Below are positions 16,539 to 25,887 of a DNA stretch of 64,000 nt, piece after piece. A model generated the notes under the pieces. It searched no databases. It worked only from the letters and a program-made list of their open reading frames with translations, and had not been told where the DNA came from. Location: positions 29,228-93,227 of the forward strand of contig SAAO01000013.1 of NCBI GenBank assembly GCA_009929375.1, written 5' to 3'. Every line of letters begins with the position of its first letter. Position 1 is the first letter of the stretch. The translations under genes and the position numbers were made by a program. The DNA is from Bacteroidia bacterium (lineage in GTDB: Bacteria; Bacteroidota; Bacteroidia; Bacteroidales; Paludibacteraceae).

Positions 16539-18479
16539 ATGAAAGATATATTTGGCTTTATGAGAAGCAGTGATATGTTTTCGCATATCACGTCTCTGAA
16601 GTACCTTCCGCGCTGGATAGTTTTGGTTTTAGATGTATTACTCTGTGTGTTTTCGTATTATGCATCTTGTCTGCTTTCCTCGCAACTGATAAATGATATA
16701 CCTGATGTCAGAATTCTGAATTTCGTTGAAAGGCTGATTACATTACTGATATTTCAGGTCTTTTTTTTCTGGCTTTTTCATACTTATTCCGGGGTATTAA
16801 GGTATTCGGGATATGTTGACGCTGTAAAGTTGCTTTTTGCGGTGTTTTCAAATGTCATTTTAATAGCTTTTATAACGTTTCTGGTCGAAAAAACGAACGA
16901 TAACTTACTTTTCTTTTATTCCGGTTTACTCTTTTATGGTATAATAGCATTTCTGCTTTTGTTCTTTTTGCGCATGACAGTGAAGATTGGATTCGATTAT
17001 TTTAATCAGAATTCAGGTCAGATAACGCCTGTAATGATTTATGGAACAAAAAATGCTGCCATAGGTATTGCCAAAATGTTACTTTCGGTGCAGGGTGAAG
17101 TGAAATATAAACTTGTAGGTTTTATTGATGATGATCAGACTGCTACTGAGCGATTAATCAGAGGTGTAAAAGTTTACCCCATGAATGCTGAAGTGGTGAA
17201 AAAAGTAGTGGCTAAAAAAGCAAAGTCTATCATTGTTTCTCCATTGAAAATGAAAGAAATAAATCCGGAAAAAGATCTGGATATTTTTCTGAATAATAAT
17301 ATTTCTATTCTGACGCTTCCACCGGTAAGTATCTGGAACAATGAAGTCCCCAGCATTCAGCAGATTAAATCGGTGCAGATTGAAGATTTGCTTGAAAGGC
17401 CGCAAATCAATATCTCCACTGAGAATATTGAGGCTTTGCATAAAGATAAAGTAATACTTGTGACCGGAGCAGCAGGTTCAATAGGTAGTGAAATTGTAAA
17501 TCAGGTAATTAAGTACAAACCAAAGTTGGTTGTATTGCTCGATCAGGCTGAATCGCCAATGCATAATTTACGGCTTGAGCTCGAAGAGAAGTACGAAGAC
17601 CAGCATTTTAGTGTCTTTCTGGCTGATGTGCGTAATTTACAGCGAATGGATTATATGATGGACATGTATCGTCCGGATATTATTTACCATGCAGCTGCTT
17701 ACAAACATGTGCCACTAATGGAAGATAATCCTGTTGAGAGTATCCAGGTGAATGTGGCCGGAACAAAAAATATGGCCGATCTCGCCGTGAAATATAAAGT
17801 GGAGCGCTTTGTCATGGTTTCTACCGATAAGGCAGTGAATCCAACGAATGTGATGGGAGCATCGAAACGTATTGCCGAAATTTATGTACAGTCGCTTTAC
17901 AGAAATCTGACGCAGCACAATGAGTTTTCACCGAAGTTTATTACCACCCGTTTTGGTAATGTATTAGGTTCGAATGGTTCTGTTATTCCGCTGTTTAAGA
18001 GTCAGATAGAAAAAGGCGGACCGGTTACAGTGACACATCCTGAAATTATCAGGTATTTTATGACCATACCCGAAGCCTGTACGCTTGTACTCGAAGCTGG
18101 TGTAATGGGACACGGAGGCGAAATCTTTATATTCGACATGGGAAGCCCTGTTAAAATTGTAAATCTTGCCAAGAAAATGATCAGACTGGCAGGATTTGTA
18201 CCTGAAGTGGATATAAAAATTGAGTTCACGGGCCTTCGTCCGGGCGAAAAGCTTTACGAAGAACTGCTGAACCATAAGGAAAAAACAACGGAAACGCACA
18301 ATCCGAAAATTATGATTGCGAAAGTTCAGGAGTATGATTACGAAGTAGTTACTGCTCAGATTGATGAATTGATAGGATATAGCAGAAGTTGTAAAAATTT
18401 TCTCACAGTTTCGCAGATGAAGAAAATTGTACCAGAATTTAAAAGTAAAAACTCTCAATACGAACGTCTCGACGTTTAA
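16539..18479 (+). CDS. Membrane-bound nucleoside-diphosphate-sugar epimerase/dehydratase (FlaA1/CapD/WbpM type)
   Basis: Converts a UDP-HexNAc to a 4-keto-6-deoxy sugar, an early step for surface polysaccharide or rare-sugar synthesis. Four membrane segments are visible (about 25-48, 66-83, 97-117, 126-148), followed by a Rossmann-like linker with YGTKNAAIGIAKML and the catalytic SDR domain: VTGAAGSIGSE (308-318), ADVRN, YHAAAYKHVPLMEDNP, VSTDKAVNPTNVMGASKR. As in this subfamily, Met replaces the usual catalytic Tyr of YxxxK (M-G-A-S-K). 646 residues is standard for the long form. The next gene, 22 bp on, is a polyprenyl-phosphate sugar transferase, so both probably act in one glycan pathway. 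Confidence 0.92.
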   Translation: MKDIFGFMRSSDMFSHITSLKYLPRWIVLVLDVLLCVFSYYASCLLSSQLINDIPDVRILNFVERLITLLIFQVFFFWLFHTYSGVLRYSGYVDAVKLLFAVFSNVILIAFITFLVEKTNDNLLFFYSGLLFYGIIAFLLLFFLRMTVKIGFDYFNQNSGQITPVMIYGTKNAAIGIAKMLLSVQGEVKYKLVGFIDDDQTATERLIRGVKVYPMNAEVVKKVVAKKAKSIIVSPLKMKEINPEKDLDIFLNNNISILTLPPVSIWNNEVPSIQQIKSVQIEDLLERPQINISTENIEALHKDKVILVTGAAGSIGSEIVNQVIKYKPKLVVLLDQAESPMHNLRLELEEKYEDQHFSVFLADVRNLQRMDYMMDMYRPDIIYHAAAYKHVPLMEDNPVESIQVNVAGTKNMADLAVKYKVERFVMVSTDKAVNPTNVMGASKRIAEIYVQSLYRNLTQHNEFSPKFITTRFGNVLGSNGSVIPLFKSQIEKGGPVTVTHPEIIRYFMTIPEACTLVLEAGVMGHGGEIFIFDMGSPVKIVNLAKKMIRLAGFVPEVDIKIEFTGLRPGEKLYEELLNHKEKTTETHNPKIMIAKVQEYDYEVVTAQIDELIGYSRSCKNFLTVSQMKKIVPEFKSKNSQYERLDV

Positions 18480-18501
18480 GAATAAATATTTGTAATTGAA
18501 A

Positions 18502-19581
18502 ATGAATTATATCAACCAGATAGTTACTCAAAACCCTTATTTAGTCATTATTGTTTCTTTTCTGATCGGACTGGCATTTATGCCTGTAGTATTGGATATT
18601 GCCCGAAAGCATAACTTTGTGGTGAAACCAAATAAACGTACGTCACATGAAGGAGCAATTCCCAATATTGGTGGAATCAATATTTTTGTTTCGTTTTTTA
18701 TTACCGTCTTTCTTTTTTCTTTCGGAATTTTCAGTCAGTTACAATTTATTATTCTGGGCGTTTTTATCATTCTGATTGTTGGTTTTGTCGACGATTTAAT
18801 AGACCTGAATGTGAGTTGGAAGCTTATTGGCGAGTTAGCATCAGCTTTTTTTCTTATTGTACTATCTGATATTCGTCTTACAAATCTTCACGGTTTTCTG
18901 GGTATTTACGAAATTGCTGACTGGCAGAGTTATCTTCTTTCATTTTTTGTATTTATTGTCATTATCAATGCTTTAAATCTGATTGATGGAATTGACGGGC
19001 TGGCTTCCGGTCTTGGTATTTTGTACAGCCTGTTCTTTGCTGTGTTTTTCATGCTTACAGGTAACGTAAACCTTGCAATATCAGCTTTTGCAATGGTTGG
19101 TTCTCTCGGAGTGTTTTTTATATATAATGTATTCGGAGGTAAAAGTAAAATATTCATGGGTGATTCCGGGTCGCTTTTACTCGGATATATGATTACACTG
19201 TATGTGTTCGAATTTTGTGAAATGAATGTTTATCAGCGTGTTCCGCTCGATTATTATATGGCAGCAGCCCCTGCAGTGGCAATATGTGTATTATCTGTAC
19301 CGCTTTTCGATACGCTTCGTGTGATGTTAACCCGTATCAAAAAAGGAGTTTCACCGTTTCACCCCGATAAAAATCACATTCATCACCTTTTGCTTAAGAC
19401 CGGACTGAAGCATCGTCAGGTTACTTTTGTGCTGATTGTGGTTTCGTTATTTTTTATTGCACTTGGATTAGTGGCTAAAAACTGGGAAATAGGCATTCTG
19501 GTGCTTACTGCTTTTGTGATTGCCTGTGTGCTGACCTATATTTTATGGCGTATTGTCGATAGAAAAAATTCTGCTAAATAA
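18502..19581 (+). CDS. Polyprenyl-phosphate sugar-1-phosphate transferase (WecA/MraY family)
   Basis: Integral membrane enzyme transferring a HexNAc-1-phosphate or similar to undecaprenyl phosphate. About ten membrane segments. Family motifs: GFVDDLIDL (Mg-binding Asp pair), NLIDGIDGLASG, IFMGDSGSLLLGY, and the WecA-type HPDKNHIHHLLL His motif, which separates it from MraY. The ATG at 18502 is chosen over an in-frame TTG six bases earlier. Cotranscription with the preceding dehydratase is likely from the 22-bp gap. Acts in O-antigen, capsule or enterobacterial-common-antigen-like synthesis. Confidence 0.9.
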   Translation: MNYINQIVTQNPYLVIIVSFLIGLAFMPVVLDIARKHNFVVKPNKRTSHEGAIPNIGGINIFVSFFITVFLFSFGIFSQLQFIILGVFIILIVGFVDDLIDLNVSWKLIGELASAFFLIVLSDIRLTNLHGFLGIYEIADWQSYLLSFFVFIVIINALNLIDGIDGLASGLGILYSLFFAVFFMLTGNVNLAISAFAMVGSLGVFFIYNVFGGKSKIFMGDSGSLLLGYMITLYVFEFCEMNVYQRVPLDYYMAAAPAVAICVLSVPLFDTLRVMLTRIKKGVSPFHPDKNHIHHLLLKTGLKHRQVTFVLIVVSLFFIALGLVAKNWEIGILVLTAFVIACVLTYILWRIVDRKNSAK

Positions 19582-19649
19582 CAGTACATCCATTTTTTCT
19601 ATCCTGATAAATTCCCAATGATTTATTTAATTCTGAATTATTATCACCA

Positions 19650-21590
19650 ATGATATCAGTTGAACAACTTACGGTTGAGTTTGGAGGCTCTCCGCTTTTC
19701 GATGAAATAAGTTTCTTGTTAAATCCCAAGGAACGAATTGCACTTGTGGGTAAGAACGGGGCAGGCAAAACTACCTTGTTGAAGATATTCGCAGGAAAAC
19801 AATCGCCAACATCCGGTCGTATAACGATTCCTAAAGATCTTACAATCGGATATTTACCTCAGCACATGATTCACAATGAGGGAACGACCGTGATGCAGGA
19901 AGCCGAAAAAGCCTTTGAGCATATTACAACACTTCAAACTGAGATAGAAAGGCTTACACAGGAACTTTCGGATCGTACGGATTACGACAGTGAAGCCTAC
20001 CATTTGCTGATTGAAAAACTAACACACGCCAATGAACATTTACAAATTATTGGAAACGGAAATTTCTATGGCGAGATAGAAAAAACACTGATGGGGCTTG
20101 GTTTTCTTCGTACTGATTTTGAACGTCAGTGTTCCGAATTCAGTGGTGGATGGCGTATGCGTATCGAACTTGCCAAAATTCTGTTGCAACGTCCCGATGT
20201 ACTTTTGCTCGATGAGCCTACCAATCACCTCGATATTGAATCTATACAGTGGCTCGAAAACTTTTTGATTACTTCCGGCAGTGCTATTTTGCTTGTATCG
20301 CACGATAGGGCTTTTATCGATGCTGTGACGACCCGCACAATTGAAATTTCGCTTGGTAAAATATACGACTACAATGTAAATTATTCGAAATACATCGAAT
20401 TGCGCCGCGAACGTCACGAGCAACAGGTACGTGCTTACGAAAATCAGCAAAAAATGATTCAGGATACTGAGGATTTTATCGAACGCTTCCGCTATAAAGC
20501 CACAAAAGCTGTTCAGGTACAATCGCGTATCAAACAACTCGATAAGCTCGAACGCCTCGAAGTGGATATGGAGGACAACTCCCGACTGAGTCTGAAATTT
20601 CCTCCTGCAGTGCATTCCGGAATAATTCCTGTGGAGATTGAACACCTGACAAAAGCATATGGCGATTATGTTGTACTCGATAATATTGGTCTGATTATCA
20701 ACAGAGGCGAGAAAGTAGCTTTTGTAGGAAAGAACGGAGAAGGAAAATCGACACTCGTAAAATGCATTATGAGTGAAATTGAGTATTCAGGAAAACTGAA
20801 GCTCGGTCATAATGTGAAAATTGGATATTTTGCTCAGAATCAGGCTTCTTTGCTTGATGAAAACCGCACTGTTTTCGAAACAATCGATCAGGTGGCAGTA
20901 GGCGATATCCGCACCAAAATCCGTGATATTCTGGGTGCATTTATGTTTGGTGGCGAAGCTTCCGACAAAAAGGTAAAAGTACTTTCGGGTGGTGAACGAA
21001 GCCGATTGGCAATGATTCGTCTGCTGCTCGAACCGGTCAATCTGTTGATACTCGATGAGCCTACCAATCACCTCGATATGCGTTCGAAAGATGTGTTGAA
21101 AGAGGCTATTAAAGCTTTCGATGGAACAGTGATAGTGGTCTCGCACGACCGTGAATTTCTCGACGGGCTTGTCAATAAAGTTTACGAATTCGGCAACAAA
21201 AAAGTGCGTGAGCATTTGGGTGGCATTTACGACTTTTTGCAATACAAAAAGATGGATAGTTTGCGTGAGTTAGAAGCTGTGGCTGTCGAAAAAGCAGTTT
21301 CAATTGCAGAAAAGCAGGCTTCTGAAAATAAACTCAGCTACGAAGCACGAAAAGAATTAAACCGGAAAATCCGTAAGGCTGAAAAAGATGTGGAAGAAGC
21401 TGAAAAAGTAATTTCTGCATATGAGTCAGAACTTTCTGAAATGAATCAGAAACTTGAATTACCCGAGTTTGCTTCCGATTCTGATTTCATTATGCTGTAT
21501 CAGAAAAAACAACGCGAACTGGAGCAAAAAATGTACGAATGGGAAATTTTAAGCGAAGAACTGGATACTCTAAAAGCTGAACTAAATTAG
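19650..21590 (+). CDS. ABC-F family ATPase
   Basis: Soluble protein with two ABC domains and no membrane segments; the family acts on ribosomes (translation factors of the EttA/Uup/YheS type or antibiotic-resistance proteins). Walker A motifs at GKNGAGKTT (34-42) and GKNGEGKST (about 360-368); signatures FSGGWRMRIELA and LSGGERSRLAMI; Walker B LLLDEPTNHLDI and LILDEPTNHLDM. Between domains is the ABC-F P-site linker, with ERFRYKATKAVQVQSRIKQL. A C-terminal coiled-coil extension (about residues 535-646) resembles the Uup/YheS C-terminal arm. Housekeeping or resistance role cannot be settled from sequence alone. Confidence 0.93.
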   Translation: MISVEQLTVEFGGSPLFDEISFLLNPKERIALVGKNGAGKTTLLKIFAGKQSPTSGRITIPKDLTIGYLPQHMIHNEGTTVMQEAEKAFEHITTLQTEIERLTQELSDRTDYDSEAYHLLIEKLTHANEHLQIIGNGNFYGEIEKTLMGLGFLRTDFERQCSEFSGGWRMRIELAKILLQRPDVLLLDEPTNHLDIESIQWLENFLITSGSAILLVSHDRAFIDAVTTRTIEISLGKIYDYNVNYSKYIELRRERHEQQVRAYENQQKMIQDTEDFIERFRYKATKAVQVQSRIKQLDKLERLEVDMEDNSRLSLKFPPAVHSGIIPVEIEHLTKAYGDYVVLDNIGLIINRGEKVAFVGKNGEGKSTLVKCIMSEIEYSGKLKLGHNVKIGYFAQNQASLLDENRTVFETIDQVAVGDIRTKIRDILGAFMFGGEASDKKVKVLSGGERSRLAMIRLLLEPVNLLILDEPTNHLDMRSKDVLKEAIKAFDGTVIVVSHDREFLDGLVNKVYEFGNKKVREHLGGIYDFLQYKKMDSLRELEAVAVEKAVSIAEKQASENKLSYEARKELNRKIRKAEKDVEEAEKVISAYESELSEMNQKLELPEFASDSDFIMLYQKKQRELEQKMYEWEILSEELDTLKAELN

Positions 21591-21647
21591 TTCAGGAATT
21601 CATTATTCCTCTTTACTGTATTTTGAAATCTTTCAACAATCTCCGCC

Positions 21648-22166
21648 ATGATTTACAAAGCATATCTTTCACAATCGCTGACCCTCAAACTGCTCGAGCC
21701 TGCAATACTGTCGGTGCTCGACAACGAGGCTGATTTTGAGACAGTTTTTGCTTTGATGACCGATGATAATAACAAAGTGGCCTGGCGGTCGGCATGGCTT
21801 TGCGAAAAAATCAGCGAACGGCGTCCAACGCTTTTTCAATCAACGCATTTCTCAGCACTTATTGATCTGTCGCTCAGTACTAAAAATGGATCGGTACGTC
21901 GACTGGCTCTTTCGATGCTGACCAACCTCAAAATTTCCGAAATACCTGTAGATTTATTGAACGCCTGCTACGAATGGATGAGTTCCGATAAATATCCTGT
22001 AGCCGTACAGGCGCTTTCACTGGGTTTATTGTATCATTTTTGTACGCTGGAACCGGAGCTTAAGCCTGAATTAAGTGCGTATCTTGAAAATTTTGAAACC
22101 GAAAATCTCTCTCCGGGAATGAAAGCCATGCGACGTAATATTATGAAGCAGCTGAACATCAAATAA
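21648..22166 (+). CDS. Hypothetical protein with HEAT-like helical repeats
   Basis: 172 residues, no signal peptide and no membrane segment. The sequence is an all-helical series of amphipathic pairs with repeat-like landmarks (DNNKVAWRSAWLCEKI, NGSVRRLALSMLTNL, YPVAVQALSLGLLYHF), where V/A-A-W/L helices recur every 35-40 residues, as in HEAT or ARM repeat scaffolds. I do not recognise a named family. It lies 57 bp after the ABC-F gene on the same strand and could share its transcript. Confidence 0.65.
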   Translation: MIYKAYLSQSLTLKLLEPAILSVLDNEADFETVFALMTDDNNKVAWRSAWLCEKISERRPTLFQSTHFSALIDLSLSTKNGSVRRLALSMLTNLKISEIPVDLLNACYEWMSSDKYPVAVQALSLGLLYHFCTLEPELKPELSAYLENFETENLSPGMKAMRRNIMKQLNIK

Positions 22167-22200
22167 TTATATTTTTGTGTTCAAAACTATATTTTCGATA

Positions 22201-22233
22201 TTGCACAGTTTAACAATAAAAGTGTTATTTTTG
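22201..22233 (+). promoter_or_regulatory. Promoter of the carboxyltransferase genes
   Basis: TTG (22201-22203), 22-nt spacer, TATTTTTG (22226-22233). The transcript would start near 22240, giving a leader of about 60 nt. Confidence 0.65.
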
Positions 22234-22300
22234 CAGCCGATTAATTCTGGTTGGAAAACTTCCGACCCGATTCCCTTTAAGTTAAATCAATAATAAAGTT

Positions 22301-23845
22301 ATGACTTTAAAGAAAAACATTCTGGCGCTCAGACAAAAGAAAGCCATTGTTCAAAAAGGAGGTGGCGATAAAGCCATCGAAAAACAGGTTGCAATGGGTA
22401 AAATGACAGCCCGCGATCGTATTCTGGCTTTGTTGGACGCAGATTCGTTTCACGAATATGACATGTTTGTGGAACATGAAGAAAGAAACTTCGGTATGGA
22501 CTCTAAAGAACTTCCCGGCGATGGTGTAATTACCGGTACAGGAACTATTAATGGAGCTCCGATATGTATTTACGCTCAGGACTTTACCGTAATGGGAGGT
22601 TCGCTCGGGCTGAAACATGCCCGGAAAATTACCAAAATCATGGATCACGCTCTGAAAATGAAAGTGCCCTGTATTGGTATAAACGACTCGGGTGGTGCCC
22701 GTATTCAGGAAGGTATTGGCGCTTTGGCCGGTTATGGTGAAATTTTCTATCGTAACACAATGGCTTCAGGTGTTATTCCTCAAATTTCAGTAATTCTTGG
22801 CCCGTGTGCCGGTGGTGCTGTGTATTCGCCTGCACTTACCGACTTTGTATTCGTGGTTGAAAACATATCGAAAATGTTTATTACCGGCCCGAATGTAATT
22901 GAAACAGTACTTGGCGAAAAAATTTCGCAGGAAGATCTTGGTGGTGCACGCGTACATGCTGAGATTACCGGTAATGCACATTTCTATGCGCTTAGCGAAA
23001 TGGAATGTCTGAACCAGATCAAGGAACTTGTTTCACTTATTCCACACAGCAATCAGCAAAAAGCTGAACGCATTGAACCGCGTAAACCAAAATTCAGAAA
23101 GAAAATTGAAAACATTATTCCTTCTGACCCAAAACAGCCTTATGATGTACGCGAAGTGATTTATGCGCTTACCGACGAATCAAAATTCCTCGAAGTACAG
23201 GAACTGTGGGCTCCGAACATTGTCATCGGTTTTGGACGTATGGATGGCGAAACTATCGGTTTCGTGGCCAATCAGCCAATGTATCTGGCCGGCGTGCTCG
23301 ATTGCGATGCTTCTGACAAAGCTGCACGTTTTATTCGTTTCTGCGACGCATTTAATATTCCAATTATTACACTCGAAGATATGCCTGGTTATTTACCGGG
23401 AGTCGATCAGGAGCATGCTGGAGTAATTCGTCACGGAGCTAAAATGCTCTACGCTTACTCAGAAGCTACTGTACCTAAAATTACTGTAATTCTGCGCAAA
23501 GCATATGGTGGTGGTTATATTGCAATGAACTCGCGTCACCTTGGTGCCGACTTTATGTTTGCATGGCCGGGAGCTGAAATCGCGGTTATGGGACCTGAAG
23601 GAGCTGCTAATATCATTTTCCGTAAGGAAATTATGGAAGCAGAAGATGAAGATGCAATGCGTCAGCAAAAAGTACAGGAATATATCGAGAAATTTGCAAA
23701 CCCCTTTGTGGCTGCTTCTAAAGGATATATTGATGCTGTAATTGAACCGGAAGAAACACGCGAACTTGTATTGCACGCACTCGAAGTGTCGAAAAACAAA
23801 GACGACCACCGTCCGGCTAAAAAACACGGAGTTCCTCCATTCTGA
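22301..23845 (+). CDS. Acyl-CoA carboxylase beta subunit / methylmalonyl-CoA decarboxylase alpha-type carboxyltransferase
   Basis: Biotin-dependent carboxyltransferase acting on propionyl-CoA/methylmalonyl-CoA. 514 residues. Two crotonase-fold halves: N-terminal oxyanion loop IQEGIGALAGYGEIF, CAGGAVYSPAL and MFITGPNVIETVLGE; C-terminal half from about residue 290 with TLEDMPGYLPGVDQEHAGVIRHGAKML, AYGGGYIAMNSRHLGADF and WPGAEIAVMGPEGAANIIF. In propionate-forming Bacteroidota this enzyme decarboxylates methylmalonyl-CoA or carboxylates propionyl-CoA. The small biotin carrier gene follows after 83 bp; no biotin carboxylase or membrane decarboxylase subunit is adjacent. Called mmdA or pccB in different genomes, so I give no symbol. 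Confidence 0.92.
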   Translation: MTLKKNILALRQKKAIVQKGGGDKAIEKQVAMGKMTARDRILALLDADSFHEYDMFVEHEERNFGMDSKELPGDGVITGTGTINGAPICIYAQDFTVMGGSLGLKHARKITKIMDHALKMKVPCIGINDSGGARIQEGIGALAGYGEIFYRNTMASGVIPQISVILGPCAGGAVYSPALTDFVFVVENISKMFITGPNVIETVLGEKISQEDLGGARVHAEITGNAHFYALSEMECLNQIKELVSLIPHSNQQKAERIEPRKPKFRKKIENIIPSDPKQPYDVREVIYALTDESKFLEVQELWAPNIVIGFGRMDGETIGFVANQPMYLAGVLDCDASDKAARFIRFCDAFNIPIITLEDMPGYLPGVDQEHAGVIRHGAKMLYAYSEATVPKITVILRKAYGGGYIAMNSRHLGADFMFAWPGAEIAVMGPEGAANIIFRKEIMEAEDEDAMRQQKVQEYIEKFANPFVAASKGYIDAVIEPEETRELVLHALEVSKNKDDHRPAKKHGVPPF

Positions 23846-23928
23846 TCTGGATATCCAAATTTTTATTGTAAACATGTGTATTAAACTATGCAGGTTTCAA
23901 TCTTAATCAATTAAAAAATTCAGACATA

Positions 23929-24270
23929 ATGAAAAATAAAAAAGAAACTCCGGAATATATCGATTTTGCGGTAACTGCCCGAAAATATAAAACATTGTTT
24001 ACCCGTAAGTATCAGAACCGTAAGGTGTGGGTTGATCCTAATCCTTATGAAATTCAGTCGTTTATTCCGGGTACAATCTTGCAAATATCGGTACAGGAAG
24101 GCGAAGTGGTAAACGAAGGTGCACCTTTGTTGATTCTCGAAGCCATGAAAATGCAAAACCGGATTGAAATGCCATTTACAGCTAAAATTAAAAAAATCAA
24201 TGTAAACGTAGGCGATAGAGTGCCTAAAGATACTTTGATGATTGAACTTGAAGCTGTTGAAGGTGAATAG
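23929..24270 (+). CDS. Biotin carboxyl carrier protein (biotin/lipoyl attachment domain)
   Basis: 113 residues. The C-terminal 70 residues form a biotinyl domain: FIPGTILQISVQEGEVVNEG, then LLILEAMKMQNR with K74 as the biotinylated lysine of the EAMKM motif, and a final VNVGDRVPKDTLMIELEA hairpin. The N-terminal 40 residues are charged and replace the long Pro/Ala linker of other carriers. Downstream of, and cotranscribed with, the carboxyltransferase, whose carboxybiotin it should carry. A terminator follows immediately. Confidence 0.93.
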   Translation: MKNKKETPEYIDFAVTARKYKTLFTRKYQNRKVWVDPNPYEIQSFIPGTILQISVQEGEVVNEGAPLLILEAMKMQNRIEMPFTAKIKKINVNVGDRVPKDTLMIELEAVEGE

Positions 24271-24292
24271 TATTCGAATTAATATCTAAATT

Positions 24293-24332
24293 AAACTCCT
24301 GCAGAAAACATATTTTTTGCGGGAGTTTTTTT
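24293..24332 (+). terminator. Terminator after the biotin carrier gene
   Basis: AAACTCCTGCA (24293-24303) pairs with TGCGGGAGTTT (24318-24328) with one G-T wobble, followed by a T-run. Confidence 0.88.
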
Positions 24333-24348
24333 ATACATAAAAAACAAT

Positions 24349-24356
24349 TATCTTTG
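24349..24356 (+). promoter_or_regulatory. -7 element for the acidic small protein gene
   Basis: TATCTTTG fits TAnnTTTG; 30 nt upstream of the ATG at 24387. No well-spaced TTG. Confidence 0.5.
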
Positions 24357-24386
24357 AATCTCTAACAAACAAAATTAATATTGCTT

Positions 24387-24719
24387 ATGAAAACTCAGGA
24401 AGACGACTTACTGGTATATGACGAAGATGATGCCGTAAAATTTATTTTAAATTTTCTACCCGAAGACGCCAAAAAAAGCATCAACGATTCGAAAATTGAA
24501 TATGTATTGGATGTGGTTTATGAGTTTTACGACGAAAATGGCCTGATCGAAGAAGATTCGACTGAAGAAGCCAGCATCGACGAAGAGGAAATGTTTAAAT
24601 ACATTCTCAAAGTATCCAAAAAAGACAAAATGGAACTTACCGAAGAAGAAGTACAACTGATTCTTGAGGGTGAGTTTGAATATGGTAAATCGATTGGTAT
24701 TTACAGAGAAGAAGAATAA
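24387..24719 (+). CDS. Acidic conserved-type hypothetical protein
   Basis: 110 residues from the ATG (an in-frame TTG at 24381 adds two codons). Very acidic: clusters QEDDLLVYDEDDA, EEDSTEEASIDEEE and the terminal YREEE. Predicted mostly helical; no signal or membrane segment. The spacing of short helices around DAVKFILNFLP, YVLDVVYEFYDENG and MFKYILKVSKKD suggests a small helical bundle. I do not recognise a family; a role through binding a basic partner is only a guess. Own promoter and terminator. Confidence 0.7.
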   Translation: MKTQEDDLLVYDEDDAVKFILNFLPEDAKKSINDSKIEYVLDVVYEFYDENGLIEEDSTEEASIDEEEMFKYILKVSKKDKMELTEEEVQLILEGEFEYGKSIGIYREEE

Positions 24720-24735
24720 TTAAAACGAATTTTAT

Positions 24736-24780
24736 AAAGCATTGGCCTGATGATAATTATTTGAAGGCTAATGCTTTTTT
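24736..24780 (+). terminator. Terminator of the acidic protein gene
   Basis: AAAGCATTGGCCT (24736-24748) pairs with AGGCTAATGCTTT (24765-24777) with one G-T wobble, followed by more T. Confidence 0.85.
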
Positions 24781-24800
24781 GTGCTCATAACTGACAATAA

Positions 24801-25814
24801 ATGAAAACTGCTGTAGTTATTCTTAACTGGAATGGTGAAATGTTTCTGAAGCAATTTCTGCCTTCAGTGGTTGCCAATACCGACCTCTCAGTGAACGAAA
24901 TTGTAGTGGCCGATAATGGTTCGACTGATGGTTCGCTACAATTACTCAAAGAACAATTCCCTGAAGTTAAAACAATTTTACTTGATCAGAATTACGGTTT
25001 TGCGGGCGGTTACAATAAAGCGCTTGCTCAGATTGAAGCTGAATATTATTTGCTTCTGAACTCGGATGTGGAAGTTACGCCGGCCTGGCTCGATGTACTT
25101 ACCGACTATATGGATCAGCATCCGAAAACAGCTGCCTGCCAACCTAAAATCCGGGCATTTCACAACAAAGATTATTTTGAACATGCCGGAGCTGCCGGTG
25201 GCTTTATCGATAAATATGGTTTTCCGTATTGTCGTGGCCGTATTTTCGGAACAACAGAGAAAGATTCCGGTCAATATGACGAAGTGAGTGAAGTATTCTG
25301 GGCTACTGGTGCATGTTTAATGATTCGATCGGAAATTTTCAGAAAAACAGGCGGTTTTGATGATGCGTTTTTTGCACATATGGAGGAAATTGACCTTTGC
25401 TGGCGTATCAACAGTCGTGGTTTTAAAATTGTATGTGTGCCGCAAAGTGTGGTTTATCACGTAGGAGGGGGGACGTTGAATACTGAACATCCACGAAAAA
25501 CTTATTTGAATTTCCGGAACAATTTGCTGATGCTTTATAAAAATGTACCTCATGCTCAGTTGAATAAGGTGCTCAATGCCCGCCGTTTTTTTGATTATGT
25601 GGCAGCTGTTCAGTTGTTTGTAACAGGTAAACCAAAGAATGCTTCAGCAGTATTTAAAGCCCGTCGCGATTTTGCAAAAATGAAAGCGGATTTTGAGGAA
25701 AAAAGAAAGGAGAATATCCTGTTTTCGACCTGCACTGCTTGTGAGAATGTTTTGAAGAGAAGTGTTGTGCTTGATTATTATCTCAGAAATAAAAAAACAT
25801 TTGACCGTTTGTAG
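24801..25814 (+). CDS. Family 2 glycosyltransferase (rhamnosyltransferase-like)
   Basis: Transfers a sugar from a nucleotide donor to a surface glycan; GT-A fold. Motifs: VVILNWNG at the N-terminus, ADNGSTDGS (38-46) for nucleotide binding, NYGFAGGYNKAL, the metal-binding region LLNSDVEV (85-92), GACLMIRSEIFRKTGGFDDAFFAHMEEIDLCWR (acceptor and catalytic acidic residues, E/D pair) and YHVGGGT. The arrangement matches GT2 members that act on rhamnose or similar donors. 337 residues; single gene with terminators on both sides. Donor and acceptor are unknown. Confidence 0.9.
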   Translation: MKTAVVILNWNGEMFLKQFLPSVVANTDLSVNEIVVADNGSTDGSLQLLKEQFPEVKTILLDQNYGFAGGYNKALAQIEAEYYLLLNSDVEVTPAWLDVLTDYMDQHPKTAACQPKIRAFHNKDYFEHAGAAGGFIDKYGFPYCRGRIFGTTEKDSGQYDEVSEVFWATGACLMIRSEIFRKTGGFDDAFFAHMEEIDLCWRINSRGFKIVCVPQSVVYHVGGGTLNTEHPRKTYLNFRNNLLMLYKNVPHAQLNKVLNARRFFDYVAAVQLFVTGKPKNASAVFKARRDFAKMKADFEEKRKENILFSTCTACENVLKRSVVLDYYLRNKKTFDRL

Positions 25815-25831
25815 TTACATCGGTTTTATAC

Positions 25832-25876
25832 AAAAAGTAATGGCTGTCAGATAAATTCTGACAGCCATTACTTTTT
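25832..25876. terminator. Bidirectional terminator, 20-bp perfect stem
   Basis: Arms 25832-25851 and 25857-25876 are exact complements around TAAAT; both ends are A/T runs, serving the two convergent genes. Confidence 0.95.
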
Positions 25877-25887
25877 ATAGATTATGC

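Noticed and set aside
17964..18458. 164-residue minus-strand open frame
   Set aside because: Antisense to the catalytic domain of the sugar dehydratase; composition matches a shadow frame.
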